Below are positions 25,793 through 34,800 of a stretch of DNA of 38,001 nucleotides, one piece after another. Numbering within the stretch: the stretch's first letter is position 1; the number at the start of each line of letters is the position of its first letter. The notes beneath the pieces were generated by a model. That model did not search any database. It was not told where the DNA came from and worked only from the letters and a program-made list of their open reading frames with translations. Source of the stretch: an uncultured Granulosicoccaceae bacterium (GTDB lineage Bacteria > Pseudomonadota > Gammaproteobacteria > Granulosicoccales > Granulosicoccaceae); NCBI GenBank assembly GCA_937998875.1, contig CALLBO010000117.1, positions 1-38,001 of the forward strand. The letters are read 5' to 3'. The translations under genes were made by a program, and so were the position numbers.

Positions 25793-26554
25793 TCAGTGCG
25801 TCATGGAATACAGCACGTAGTTAACCGCAAACCGGTAGGCAAGTGCTGAGTAGTGTTGCGGGTAGTCGGGCCAGTCAGCATGTTCCCAGGCATCACCCAT
25901 GTCCATGTTGAAGTTTATCGCAACCATTATTCGCCCCTGGTCATCCCGAATACCGCGCCAACGTGCAATTCTTCCGCCTCGTTCCCAGGTCTGGCCACCG
26001 CTCAGCGCTCTGATGCCCGGTATCTGTTGTCGTTCATTGATGTCATAAAGTATTTCAAAAATTGAATCGTCGACGGGTATGTTTTCTATTATGCGTTCCG
26101 GGAAAACCCGCTTCATTGCTACTTCAAAGTTATACCACTGCTCTGGTCCGTGAAAGTCATCCACCATTAGAAATCCACCTCGCAGTAGGTACTCACGCAT
26201 GCGTTTTGCCTCGAAAGCACTCAGGCTGAGCGAGCCTACTTCTACTGCATATAGCCAGGGGTAATCGTATATTTCGTCATCATTCAACTGTACCAGTACG
26301 CCCTCCGGGTTTGAGTCGAGGCGAGTCAGGCGGGACAGTCCCTGTAACAAATGATTCTCGGCCTCCGGCCAGTCGACCTGCCATCTTGGCCCCCATCCTC
26401 CTGTATCGGTGCCGTTGTAGATCAGTCGTGCAAAAGCGAATTCATGTTGATTGGCGGCAGTTTGCGCAAGCCCGATCCTTGGTGCTACCAGCCCGCACGT
26501 CAGTAACACAAGGAGTAGTGTTTTAACGATCCGGTAGTAGTGATGGCCGACCAT
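25793..26554 (-). CDS. Secreted DUF4159 domain protein
   Basis: The 253-residue product has a signal peptide (TLLLVLLTCGLVAPRIGLAQ) followed by one DUF4159 domain. Recognisable stretches are FARLIYNGTDTGGWGPRW, WLYAVEVGSLSLS, YLLRGGFLMVDDFHG and the C-terminal YRFAVNYVLY. The domain resembles a glutamine-amidotransferase-like fold in the related families, but no catalytic triad can be named. It is often associated with aerotolerance-type gene sets, which are not present here, so it stands alone. Confidence 0.8.
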   Translation of the reverse strand: MVGHHYYRIVKTLLLVLLTCGLVAPRIGLAQTAANQHEFAFARLIYNGTDTGGWGPRWQVDWPEAENHLLQGLSRLTRLDSNPEGVLVQLNDDEIYDYPWLYAVEVGSLSLSAFEAKRMREYLLRGGFLMVDDFHGPEQWYNFEVAMKRVFPERIIENIPVDDSIFEILYDINERQQIPGIRALSGGQTWERGGRIARWRGIRDDQGRIMVAINFNMDMGDAWEHADWPDYPQHYSALAYRFAVNYVLYSMTH

Positions 26555-26648
26555 ATTGCCGCCTCCGATCGCGGGTGGGCAACGGCGGCGTGGGCAGGCC
26601 CCCGTTCTAAGTTACTACGTTACCATAAGCGGCTTACCTTGCAATAGC

Positions 26649-26926
26649 TCAGGCAGTGCGCTGATTGTTGCTCGTAATTAAGTTGATCACGCAGTCTACA
26701 TCGGTGATTCTTGATACTAGGTATTCCACCATGTTTGAGTCGGCAGTTGAGCCCGACGTTCCCGACAGGGTAGCGATGCCGTTTTTAATATTGATATTCA
26801 GCTCTGCCGGAATGATGTTGTCGTGTTCTCTGGCAAATTGATCTGCCAGAGCAGCGTGGAAGATGCTTTCTTCTTCCGTTGTTACTTCTAGCGCTATTGG
26901 GGGTGGTAAAGTGCGCTGATAGTCAT
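26649..26926 (-). pseudogene. BON-domain protein gene broken by a one-base frameshift in a C run
   Basis: The ATG at 26926 has a very good AGGAG ribosome site eight bases upstream, but its frame stops at a TAG at 26896-26894 after only ten residues. From a C5 run (26899-26903 on the minus strand) onward, another frame is open to a TGA at 26651-26649 and encodes a BON-like domain: LNINIKNGIATLSGT and SRITDVDCVINLIT. That frame has no start codon. Adding one C would join both into a continuous 92-residue protein. BON domains bind phospholipid in periplasmic proteins, yet no signal peptide is seen. A sequencing error, a phase-variable run or real decay are all possible. Confidence 0.65.
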
Positions 26927-27218
26927 TGATATATTCTCCTAAAGGTTATGCCAGACCTTATTTCCCAGACTCTATCTTTCAGTCCTTATCTCTGGGCTCC
27001 GCGGCCGTTGTTTATGTTGTGTATCTGAAGATGAGAGTCAGATTTCCCCTGGAGGTTCCTGTTAAGAGAGTGTGCATTGATAACAAATTTATCAATTTTG
27101 TTTGGACAAATTGCTTGAGACAGATGCGTGCGGGGCATGCGGTGCACCAAAATTTTCCCTCAGTGGTGCTGGTGGGATTTAGTGAAGAAAAGTGTTATCG
27201 AACTTTCCGCACGCCCCA
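26927..27218. other. Gap of about 290 bases holding one repeat copy and no gene
   Basis: The only open frame (plus strand, from a TTG at 26926) has no recognisable protein sequence. The region contains the A/T-rich palindrome TTGATAA-caaat-TTATCAA near 27078 and, at its right end, copy B of the dispersed 31-bp repeat. Confidence 0.5.
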
Positions 27219-27223
27219 CTAGT
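27193..27223 (-). repeat. Copy B of the dispersed 31-bp repeat
   Basis: On the minus strand this sequence begins ACTAGTGGGG and matches 86-116 at 27 of 31 bases. It overlaps the TAG stop of the PPOX flavoprotein gene, so the repeat starts exactly at the end of the coding sequence. Similarity to copy A fades soon after the first 31-40 bases. Confidence 0.5.
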
Positions 27224-27839
27224 ACAGGGTCTTTTTAAGACGTTCAGGGTATGCGTCGTCATAGGCCTTTGCATCAAAGTCTGATTTTGTAGATTTAATT
27301 ATCTCGCCGGTGCTTGGCAGCTGGTCTCTTGTTATTTTGTAGTCGTACTCCCACAGTTTTGATCGAACCAGTGCTTTCTGACATTGAAAGTATATTTTTT
27401 CCACTGTAAATTCGATGAGAGAGACTGGTATTTTATTATTAACGGCGAATGACTGCTGTAGCTCTGCGTCCCGAATAATGTTAGCAGTTCCGTTAACGCG
27501 CAGCGTTTCACCGATGCCCGGTATCAAAAATAGTAAAGAGGCTCTGTGGTCTTCAATAAGATTGCGCAGTGAATCCAGCCTATTGTTTCCGCGTCTATCT
27601 GGTATCAGAAGTGTTTTACTACTCTGCACGCGAACGAATCCGGGTTCATCTCCGCGCGGTGAACAGTCAAGCCCGTCGCTGCCAACAGTGCACAGTACAG
27701 CAAACGGTGATTTTTCTATCATTTGTTGATAGTGCGGAGATATATAGTCCAGTTCTTTTGTAAGAGATGCTTTTGCGGGTTGCCCATACAGACTCAGCAG
27801 TTCGTCGAGACTATTGATTGTCTGGCGTTCAGCGGTCAT
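27219..27839 (-). CDS. PPOX-class FMN-dependent flavoprotein
   Basis: The 206-residue protein belongs to the pyridoxamine-5-phosphate-oxidase-like split-barrel family, close to the MSMEG_1061 type. Motifs are SPFAVLCTVGSDGLDCSPRGD, TLLIPDRRGNNRLDSLRN and LLFLIPGIGETLRVNGTA. Such proteins bind FMN or F420 and reduce or oxidise small molecules. The ATG has a CGGAG ribosome site. Its stop codon coincides with the start of repeat copy B. Confidence 0.85.
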   Translation of the reverse strand: MTAERQTINSLDELLSLYGQPAKASLTKELDYISPHYQQMIEKSPFAVLCTVGSDGLDCSPRGDEPGFVRVQSSKTLLIPDRRGNNRLDSLRNLIEDHRASLLFLIPGIGETLRVNGTANIIRDAELQQSFAVNNKIPVSLIEFTVEKIYFQCQKALVRSKLWEYDYKITRDQLPSTGEIIKSTKSDFDAKAYDDAYPERLKKTLY

Positions 27840-28005
27840 GCGTAGCTCCGTGGTTGGAAAAATTTTGGCATCAGTTCAATAGCGATGGCTCAATAACGAT
27901 GGCAACGGAATGACCGGTTCGTCTCCGGATTGGATGGCGCGGTCGGTGGTGTAGTACAGGATTACATCAGTATACTGTTACACCGGATTAAAAAGAATAA
28001 CTGCA

Positions 28006-28428
28006 ATGATTTTAGTGATAATCGTCAATTCACTAATCGTATCTCTGTGTGTTGCGGTTCATTATGAGTCTTTGGCTGCGATGAATGCCCGTCTGCCAAA
28101 AATTCCAATCCGAGCCAGACACAGGGTTGTGCTCGGGGTTATCGGTGCCATGGTGGCCCATACAATTGAGATCTGGATATTTGCCGCAGGTTACTATTTT
28201 CTGCATCACGCCGAGTCCGGCGGTGCGCTCGAAGGTGCGTTCAATGGCAGTCTGCTGGATTGTGTTTATTTTTCCTTCACAGTTTTTACTACGCTCGGTT
28301 TTGGCGACATTCAGCCGCAGGGTGATTTGCGCTATCTGACCGGCATAGAATCTTTAACCGGGCTGGTACTTATTACCTGGTCTGCTTCATTTCTCTATCT
28401 GCTAATGCAGCGAAGCTGGGCTGACTGA
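28006..28428 (+). CDS. Two-helix ion channel protein
   Basis: The 140-residue protein has a signal-like first helix, a helix VLGVIGAMVAHTIEIWIF, a pore loop with FTVFTTLGFGDIQPQG and a last helix LVLITWSASFLYLLM. The TLGFGD sequence matches the potassium selectivity filter (T-x-G-[YF]-G-D) of the ion-channel-2 family. There is no cytoplasmic RCK or nucleotide-binding domain. It is convergent with the SDR gene that follows. Confidence 0.85.
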   Translation: MILVIIVNSLIVSLCVAVHYESLAAMNARLPKIPIRARHRVVLGVIGAMVAHTIEIWIFAAGYYFLHHAESGGALEGAFNGSLLDCVYFSFTVFTTLGFGDIQPQGDLRYLTGIESLTGLVLITWSASFLYLLMQRSWAD

Positions 28429-28453
28429 GCTGCTAGTCACATGATTATCCGGG

Positions 28454-29194
28454 CTAAAACAAACCCGGGTTGAGTGGTGAAGAGGCAGTCATGCCGCCAT
28501 CTATGGTGAAAAGCTGTCCTGTTGCAAAAGCTGCGTCATCTGATGCCAGCCAGACTGCCATGGATGCAATATCCTCAGGTTTGCCAAAACGTTTGACGGG
28601 ATGTCGGTCCAACGCATCTTGCATTGCTGCATCCGGACTACTGGCTGTTGCAAAACCTGCTTCCAGCATACCGGTCTCGATCCAACCCGGGCAGATCGCA
28701 TTGCAGCGAACTTGTGGGCCGTGGTCCACGGCGATCGATCGCGTTAAGCCATGCACAAAAGCTTTTGATGCGTTATACAGCGCCATAGACGGGTCAGCGA
28801 TATTGCCGGAGATAGAACCAATGTTGATGATCGATGCACCAGCGTTCATCACGGGTATGAAATCCCTGCAGAGGTTAAAGACTCCGCGTGCATTTACACC
28901 GATGACCGAATTCCAATCTTCATCTGTGCTTTCGGTTACTGTTTTCTCAACTTGTACGCCTGCGTTGTTAACCAGAATGTCCGCTGCGGGTTGCGACGCT
29001 GCGAATTCTTTTACTGCGATCGGGTCGGCTACATCAAGTGTCACATACTCACACCCTGACGGTAGCGTTGCAGGCCTGTTGCGGCGGCCGCAGGTGATAA
29101 CACTGGCCCCTTCATTAATAAAAGCCGTTACGATGCCAAGGCCGATACCCTGACCACCGCCGGTTACAACTGCTCTTTTGCCCTTAAGCTTCAT
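28454..29194 (-). CDS. Short-chain dehydrogenase/reductase, last gene of the Rieske operon
   Basis: The 246-residue protein is a classical SDR. It has the cofactor motif TGGGQGIG, the NNAG segment, the catalytic Ser in NIGSISG and the Tyr-Lys pair in YNASKAF, and ends in IDGGMTASSP. SDRs interconvert alcohols and ketones with NAD(P). I start at the ATG at 29194, which gives the standard N-terminus; an ATG at 29212 is also possible and would begin four bases after the stop of the BKACE-like remnant. The sequence does not give the substrate. Confidence 0.9.
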   Translation of the reverse strand: MKLKGKRAVVTGGGQGIGLGIVTAFINEGASVITCGRRNRPATLPSGCEYVTLDVADPIAVKEFAASQPAADILVNNAGVQVEKTVTESTDEDWNSVIGVNARGVFNLCRDFIPVMNAGASIINIGSISGNIADPSMALYNASKAFVHGLTRSIAVDHGPQVRCNAICPGWIETGMLEAGFATASSPDAAMQDALDRHPVKRFGKPEDIASMAVWLASDDAAFATGQLFTIDGGMTASSPLNPGLF

Positions 29195-29215
29195 TGTGGT
29201 CTGGTCTCGCATTGC

Positions 29216-29365
29216 TCAAAAGCCAACAACATCGCCACCTTTCCATACCGAACGAACGGTACCGTGCTTCATCCAGTGCAGCGACACTGAGTCCGTGGAT
29301 CTCGACATACCCGGTGTGTGAACACCACCGGTTGGAACAGAGGTAATGATAACGGACTGTGACAT
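29216..29365 (-). pseudogene. Possible 5' remnant of a BKACE (DUF849) gene
   Basis: An ATG at 29365 opens a 49-residue frame whose first part, SQSVIITSVPTGGVHTPGMS, resembles the N-terminus of beta-keto acid cleavage enzymes (V-I-I-T-x-x-x-T-G-x-x-H-T-P-x-M-S). The remaining 28 residues match nothing I recognise and the frame ends at a TGA at 29218-29216. A full BKACE has about 300 residues. It occupies the operon gap between the two SDR genes, three bases after the stop of the first, so a deletion inside an ancestral gene is the simplest explanation. A genuine small protein is possible. Confidence 0.45.
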
Positions 29366-29368
29366 TGT

Positions 29369-30163
29369 CTATAACTTCATCTGTTGAACTTGTGCGGACA
29401 GTCCGCCATCCAATACCCAAAGCTGGCCGCTGGCATAACGAGCTTCATCTGATGCCAGCCAGTTAACCAGATTAGCGATATCTTCAGGTGTGCCATAGGT
29501 ACGCATCGGGTGTACGTCACGCACTGCCTGCTGAAGTGAATCTATGTTGCCACCCTCTCCACCTGAGCCATCGCCTTCAAAAAAGCTTTGTAGCATGGGT
29601 GTGTCGATATAGCCCGGGCAGATAGCGTTAACTCTTATGCCTTCAGGGCCGTGATCACAGGCCATTGCTCGTGTGAGAGCATGCACAGCACCTTTTGTGG
29701 CACAGTAAGCGGCAAGACCTGGGTCTGCGATAAATCCATCATAAGAACCGAAGTTGATAATGCTGGAGCTGATACCTGATTCTGCTGCTGCTCTTAACAG
29801 TGGCAGTGAATACTTCGAAGTGAGAAAGGTGCCGGTCGCATTGACTGCAAAACTCTGATTCCATTCCGCAAGGGTGGTTTGTTCTATGGTTTTTTCAATC
29901 TCGATTCCGGCGGCGTTCACTAAAATATGTAGTTTTCCGTGTTGCGCCTTAACTGCACTAAATGCGGAAATCGAGTCTTGTTCTGAGGTAACGTCGAGCT
30001 TGATGAAGTGGCTGCCGTCATCATCGTGGAGCTTTAATGAGCCTTGTTCGGTTAAATCTGCTGCATAAACGGTCGCACCTTCCTGCATCAGCCGTTTTAC
30101 GACAGCTCTGCCAATGCCGCCACGGCCGCCCGTAACAAGTGCGATTTTTCCATCCAGTTTCAT
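29369..30163 (-). CDS. Short-chain dehydrogenase/reductase, second gene of the Rieske operon
   Basis: The 264-residue SDR has TGGRGGIG near residue 11-18, the NAAG variant of the NNAG motif, a Ser in NFGSYDG and the Tyr-Lys pair of YCATKGA. The C-terminal SDEARYASGQLWVLDGG region is usual for the family. A good AGGAA ribosome site precedes the ATG. It follows the Rieske gene by 45 bases. Together with the other SDR it could oxidise successive products of the oxygenase. Confidence 0.9.
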   Translation of the reverse strand: MKLDGKIALVTGGRGGIGRAVVKRLMQEGATVYAADLTEQGSLKLHDDDGSHFIKLDVTSEQDSISAFSAVKAQHGKLHILVNAAGIEIEKTIEQTTLAEWNQSFAVNATGTFLTSKYSLPLLRAAAESGISSSIINFGSYDGFIADPGLAAYCATKGAVHALTRAMACDHGPEGIRVNAICPGYIDTPMLQSFFEGDGSGGEGGNIDSLQQAVRDVHPMRTYGTPEDIANLVNWLASDEARYASGQLWVLDGGLSAQVQQMKL

Positions 30164-30208
30164 TATTTTGGTTCCTGGTAGTTCCGCTAGAGCGGTAAAT
30201 GTTACTGG

Positions 30209-31354
30209 CTACACCGCACCGTAAGCATCGAGCACCAGCCCGTGGAAGTGATGCAGTGCGTGTTCTGATTTACCAGAGCCTTCAGGGTCATGAACAATCC
30301 GCCCCTGCTGAAATGCCGGGGTACTCATGCCTTTTTGCACACTCTCGACTAACCCAATGTCTTCCACTTGCAAGACCTCATCAAGGTAGCGAATTGCCTC
30401 TAGCTCCATTTGATTTGGCTCGGGTGATTCGAGATAGAAATCGTAGGTTTCCAGCGTGCGATCAACGCCGACTGGGATGATGTTCAAGACTATCATGCTG
30501 GAACGTCCCGGGTAACGCATGAGGCAGGTGGTTGGCCACAGCCACCACACTGCATGGGTTTTTACCGTCGCGTCGGCTACATCGTAAGCGGTGTTTGGTG
30601 TATTGCCTGCATCTGCCATGTGGCTTGAATAGATACCGTGTGTAGTGACTTTGTAGGTATCCATGTCCACCAGATTGCAAAAGTCTTTATGTGCAACGGG
30701 GCAGTGGTAGCACTCAAGAAAGTTATCAACAACATTCTTCCAGTTTGATTTTATGTCATAGCTTAAACGATGGCCAAATGTGAGATTGGCAACATCCGGT
30801 GCCCAGTGCATCACTTCATTTTGTAAATCGCCGGATTGCACAGCAAGTGATTCTGCACTGGGGTTAAGGTTTACAAATACAAACCCGCAGAACTCTTCTA
30901 CTTTTATTTGATCAAGGCAAATCTCTTCTTTGTTGAACTGATTCAGGTTCTGCGTGTGAGGTGCGCCTTGCAGTTTTCCATCAAGTCGATAAGCCCAGGC
31001 GTGGTAGGGGCATACAATCAGAGATGTCTTTCCTTCGCCTGCAAGTAAGTGATGAGCCCGATGTTTACATACGTTGTAAAAGGCGCGTAGCTCACCACCT
31101 TTATCCCGTACCACGGCAATTGGCTGACCTGCGATCTCAACAGTGATATAGCTGCCTGGCTCACGAGTTTTCTCTACATGGCAAACCCACTGCCAGGTTC
31201 GTTTTATAATTTTCTGCGTGTCTTTGTCGAACCAATTGTGATTGGTATACGCCGCAGCGTTGAGTGAATATGAGCTTGCAGGGTCACGGTTGTAGCCCTC
31301 GGTTATGTCCGTTGAGGCTGAATCGGCTAATGATGTATCGGTTGTTTCTGGCAT
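30209..31354 (-). CDS. Rieske-type oxygenase alpha subunit, carnitine/betaine-demethylase-like
   Basis: The 381-residue protein has a Rieske [2Fe-2S] domain with ligands in CKHRAHHL and CPYHAWAYRLDG (C-x-H, C-x2-H) and a catalytic domain whose mononuclear-iron site is NFLECYHCPVAHKDF. These features and the length fit the CntA/GbcA/choline-monooxygenase branch that acts on quaternary ammonium compounds. Such enzymes need a reductase, which is not encoded next to it. It leads the three-gene minus-strand operon. The substrate assignment is by family resemblance only. Confidence 0.85.
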   Translation of the reverse strand: MPETTDTSLADSASTDITEGYNRDPASSYSLNAAAYTNHNWFDKDTQKIIKRTWQWVCHVEKTREPGSYITVEIAGQPIAVVRDKGGELRAFYNVCKHRAHHLLAGEGKTSLIVCPYHAWAYRLDGKLQGAPHTQNLNQFNKEEICLDQIKVEEFCGFVFVNLNPSAESLAVQSGDLQNEVMHWAPDVANLTFGHRLSYDIKSNWKNVVDNFLECYHCPVAHKDFCNLVDMDTYKVTTHGIYSSHMADAGNTPNTAYDVADATVKTHAVWWLWPTTCLMRYPGRSSMIVLNIIPVGVDRTLETYDFYLESPEPNQMELEAIRYLDEVLQVEDIGLVESVQKGMSTPAFQQGRIVHDPEGSGKSEHALHHFHGLVLDAYGAV

Positions 31355-31891
31355 TGGTTCTCGCAGTGAAAATTGACTTTTCAGTGGATACTACGCTCAT
31401 GGCTTCTGTTGTGTTTTGGGAATTCCGACAATACAAATGAGCGACTAAAATTCAGCTGGGCGGACGCCGACACTTTTCTCAGTGGCGATTCACTCCAACA
31501 TTGGAATTATTAACACAGCGACCGGCCACATCCTGCCAATGCGCCACAGAAACTGGTGTTCAGGTGGATCAGAACAGTGGTTAATTCGCTCATACGTTAG
31601 TGTGGTGCAATCCTGTCTAAAGGCAGGAATTGCATAGGCTCAAGTCGGGCCTGGCTGTAAGTTCCAAAGCTACAAAATGGCTATGGTCGTTTGCCAGATA
31701 TTGGGTAAATTGACATAGCAACGAGGAGTTCGATAACCAATGGTGATTGAATGTTGCTGGTCACGCGCTTGCTACATTAGCCAGGGCCGGTTTCGTGAAA
31801 TAAGTGCTGGTATTGTGAGGTACGAAGATGTCCTGTTTTTGCTGTTGGTCGCTAAAGGTTGTAACCCAATCTTGTCGAAATAGTATCTCTT
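31355..31891. other. 537-base divergent gap without a gene
   Basis: No convincing coding frame exists here. The region separates the divergent Rieske operon and the LacI-GGDEF-EAL gene and must hold both promoters. An imperfect hairpin, CAATCCTGTC-taaa-GGCAGGAATTG, lies at 31608-31632, and a near-palindrome CCAACATTGG at about 31496. Their roles are unknown. Confidence 0.5.
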
Positions 31892-34800
31892 GTGACCAAC
31901 AATCCAACCACAATAGCCATACTGACCGATACCTATGCCGATTATCAAAAGGCGCTCGTAGATAGAATTTCGATCGAGTGCAATCGCCGAGGTTATGGAG
32001 CGCTTTGTATCACAGGTCGTGAGCTGGAGTCATACCTCCCGGTAGAGCAGTCTGGTGTGCTCGGTGGAAGGTTGTATTCTCTATTGCAAGGTAATGTGCT
32101 GAGTGGTTTGATTAGCCTCACTGGAACCATTGAAAATGGTGTTGATCCGGTAGAATTGGAAGATTTTATTGGCCAATTTGAAGTTCCAAAGGTGAGTATT
32201 GGACTCGAGTTGCCAGGGATGCCTAATGTGCTTGTTGATGATCGGATGGGCATGGAAGACTTGGTGCGGCATCTGATCGTAAGTACCAAAGCAAAAAATA
32301 TCGCCTTCGTTCAAGGATTTGAAAACGACCCTTACAGCGATCAGCGTGAGGATATTTATCGACGTGTGCTTGCAGAGGCTGGTTGTCGTGTAAGTGAATC
32401 CTTTGTTGTTCGTGGTAATTACGACACCTATGAAACATATAGGGTTGTGAGTGATTTGTTGCGTAGCGATGGTGATCAGATTGACGCGATTGTAGCGGCT
32501 AATGATGCAATGGCATTAAGTGCTGCGAGAGCAATAACATCACTGGGATATGATATACCTGGAGATATAGCAGTTACCGGTTTTGATGATACTGGTGAAG
32601 CCAGTCGGCATTCACCGGCGCTCACCACGGTTAGGCAACCTTTGACAGCGATGGCCTTTCAAAGTGTAGATCTCCTGGTATCACAGCTAATGGCTCCAGG
32701 TAAAGCGAAGTGTGAGTCTCAAGTACGGGTTGTTAAATCAGAGTTAATAATTCGTGGTTCTACTATCCTGGGGAGGGAAGGGCCGGAGGGAGATTGTCGG
32801 GATAGCCACTCGATAGATGATTTGTATGACCAAATTATGTTTTCGATGTCTGGTCTTCCGGTGCCTGATAACGTCAATCTCAGATCACTAACTGATTGTC
32901 TATGGAAAACATTGGGTGATGGCGGCGAACATCTTTCTTGTATGTTAAAAAAATCATTACTCAATGATGTTACTCCAGCCACTCAACATTGGTGGAGTAA
33001 TCTTTGCCATCAGATGGAATCCTATAGTGCTCGAATGCTGTTATCTACTCCAAAAAAGCGGTTTATACCTGTTGTTGTAGCGGCGCTATCTGTTGTGAAA
33101 GAGCGAATTTGGGCAATATCCATGGAGCGTGAGTTTGATATTAATCAACTTCGTAATGCGCATGCGATCATGCACCTGCAAATGAGTTCCTGTACCACTC
33201 AGGAAGATATACTAGCTACAACAACGACCTGGCTTGAATGTATCAATCCGCAACGGTGGTTTTTAGTTTGGTATAAGAGCCCACTTGAAAAACCTGATGT
33301 GGAAGCGAAACTTACTCAAGTATATGGAAAAGGGAACTCGGTGAGCTCATGCGGAGAGTGTTTTGAATCTCGGCAGGTTCTGCCCGACTACCTCCTAAGT
33401 GAGTTTAATGAGGGGCTTATGGCGCTGTCTCCCATACACGCAGGAGGGTTGCACTTTGGTTATTTGTTAATTGACCCTATTGGTGTTAAGTCCGTTGATA
33501 TCGCTTCTGTTTCTGTGAGTATAAGCAATGCAATGCGTGGTCTGTATCTGACTAGCAAACTTAATCAGAAAACCGATGATCTTGAAAACGCAAATATTGA
33601 GTTGAATCAGCTTGCAAAATATGACGGGCTGACAGGGTTGCCAAATAGATGGCATTTTCATCAAACATTGGAGCAGGAATTTGCTAGATCGATAGATGAA
33701 GATAAAAGTCTTGCTTTACTTTTTATTGATCTTGACGGATTTAAAGCAGTGAATGATAACATGGGTCACGACGCTGGTGATAAGCTGCTTTTTATTATTT
33801 CTAAACGACTACAGAGAGGGATGGATACTGTTAACGGGTACAGTTTTGTTGCGCGTTTAGGTGGTGATGAGTTTACCATGATTGTCACAGTCGATCGTCA
33901 GTCAAGCCAACAAGTGCTTGCTGAGTTATCTTTGACTTTACTCAGGCTAGTAGCGCAGCCGTGCAAAATTAACGGCCAGTCTGTGGTGGTTTCTGCGAGT
34001 ATTGGTTATTCTATTAAGTCTGCCGAGGTTCAAGATACTGAGTCATTGTTGGGGCAGGCGGATAGAGCGATGTATAAAGCAAAGGCTACTGGCAGGAACT
34101 GTTTTATCGCCTATTCACCGAGCATTGAAAATATTAACAATCACCGTATGCATCTGGTGCAAAAGCTGCGCAACGGACTGATGAACGGTGACTTGCAGGT
34201 ACACTATCAGCCTCGAGTAGACTTGAGCACCGGCCAAATATGTGGTGCAGAAGCACTGATGCGCTGGTCGGAAATTGGTGAAGATGGTCCGGTTGTCGTA
34301 GCCAGCCCTGATGACTTTATTCCTGCTGCCGAGCGAGCAGGTTTAATAAAAGAGCTGGATTTTACCGCACTGGAGCAGTGTTTGAGTCAGATTCTGAGGT
34401 GGAGGCAATATGGAATTGATATTGTTATATCGGTTAATGTGTCTGTTGTTTGCTTGCAGCAAGAGTCGTTTGTTAGTGATGTTCTTAAACGTATCGAGCA
34501 TTATCAAGTCAAGCCTTCATCAATAGAGTTAGAAATTACTGAAAGCGCTGCTATGGGAGATGTAGAAGCGAATTTCACAAAGCTCTCTATGTTGAAAGAG
34601 GCGGGTGTCCAGCTATCTATTGATGACTTCGGAACTGGTTATTCCTCGTTGAGCTATCTAAAGAAATTTCCTGTCGATAATCTAAAAATTGACCGCTCAT
34701 TCATCATGGAAATTACCGAAGAGAATGGTGAGATAGTTGCAGAAACAGCTGTAGTGCGTGCTATAGTGGCGCTCGGTAAAAGTATGCGGATCGGACTTGT

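Noticed and set aside
26926..27222. A 98-codon plus-strand open frame between the BON and PPOX genes
   Set aside because: It begins at a TTG without a ribosome site, runs through the dispersed repeat and resembles no protein.
28470..29153. A 227-codon plus-strand open frame opposite the SDR gene
   Set aside because: It is antisense to a clear SDR with all motifs, and its translation has no recognisable domain.
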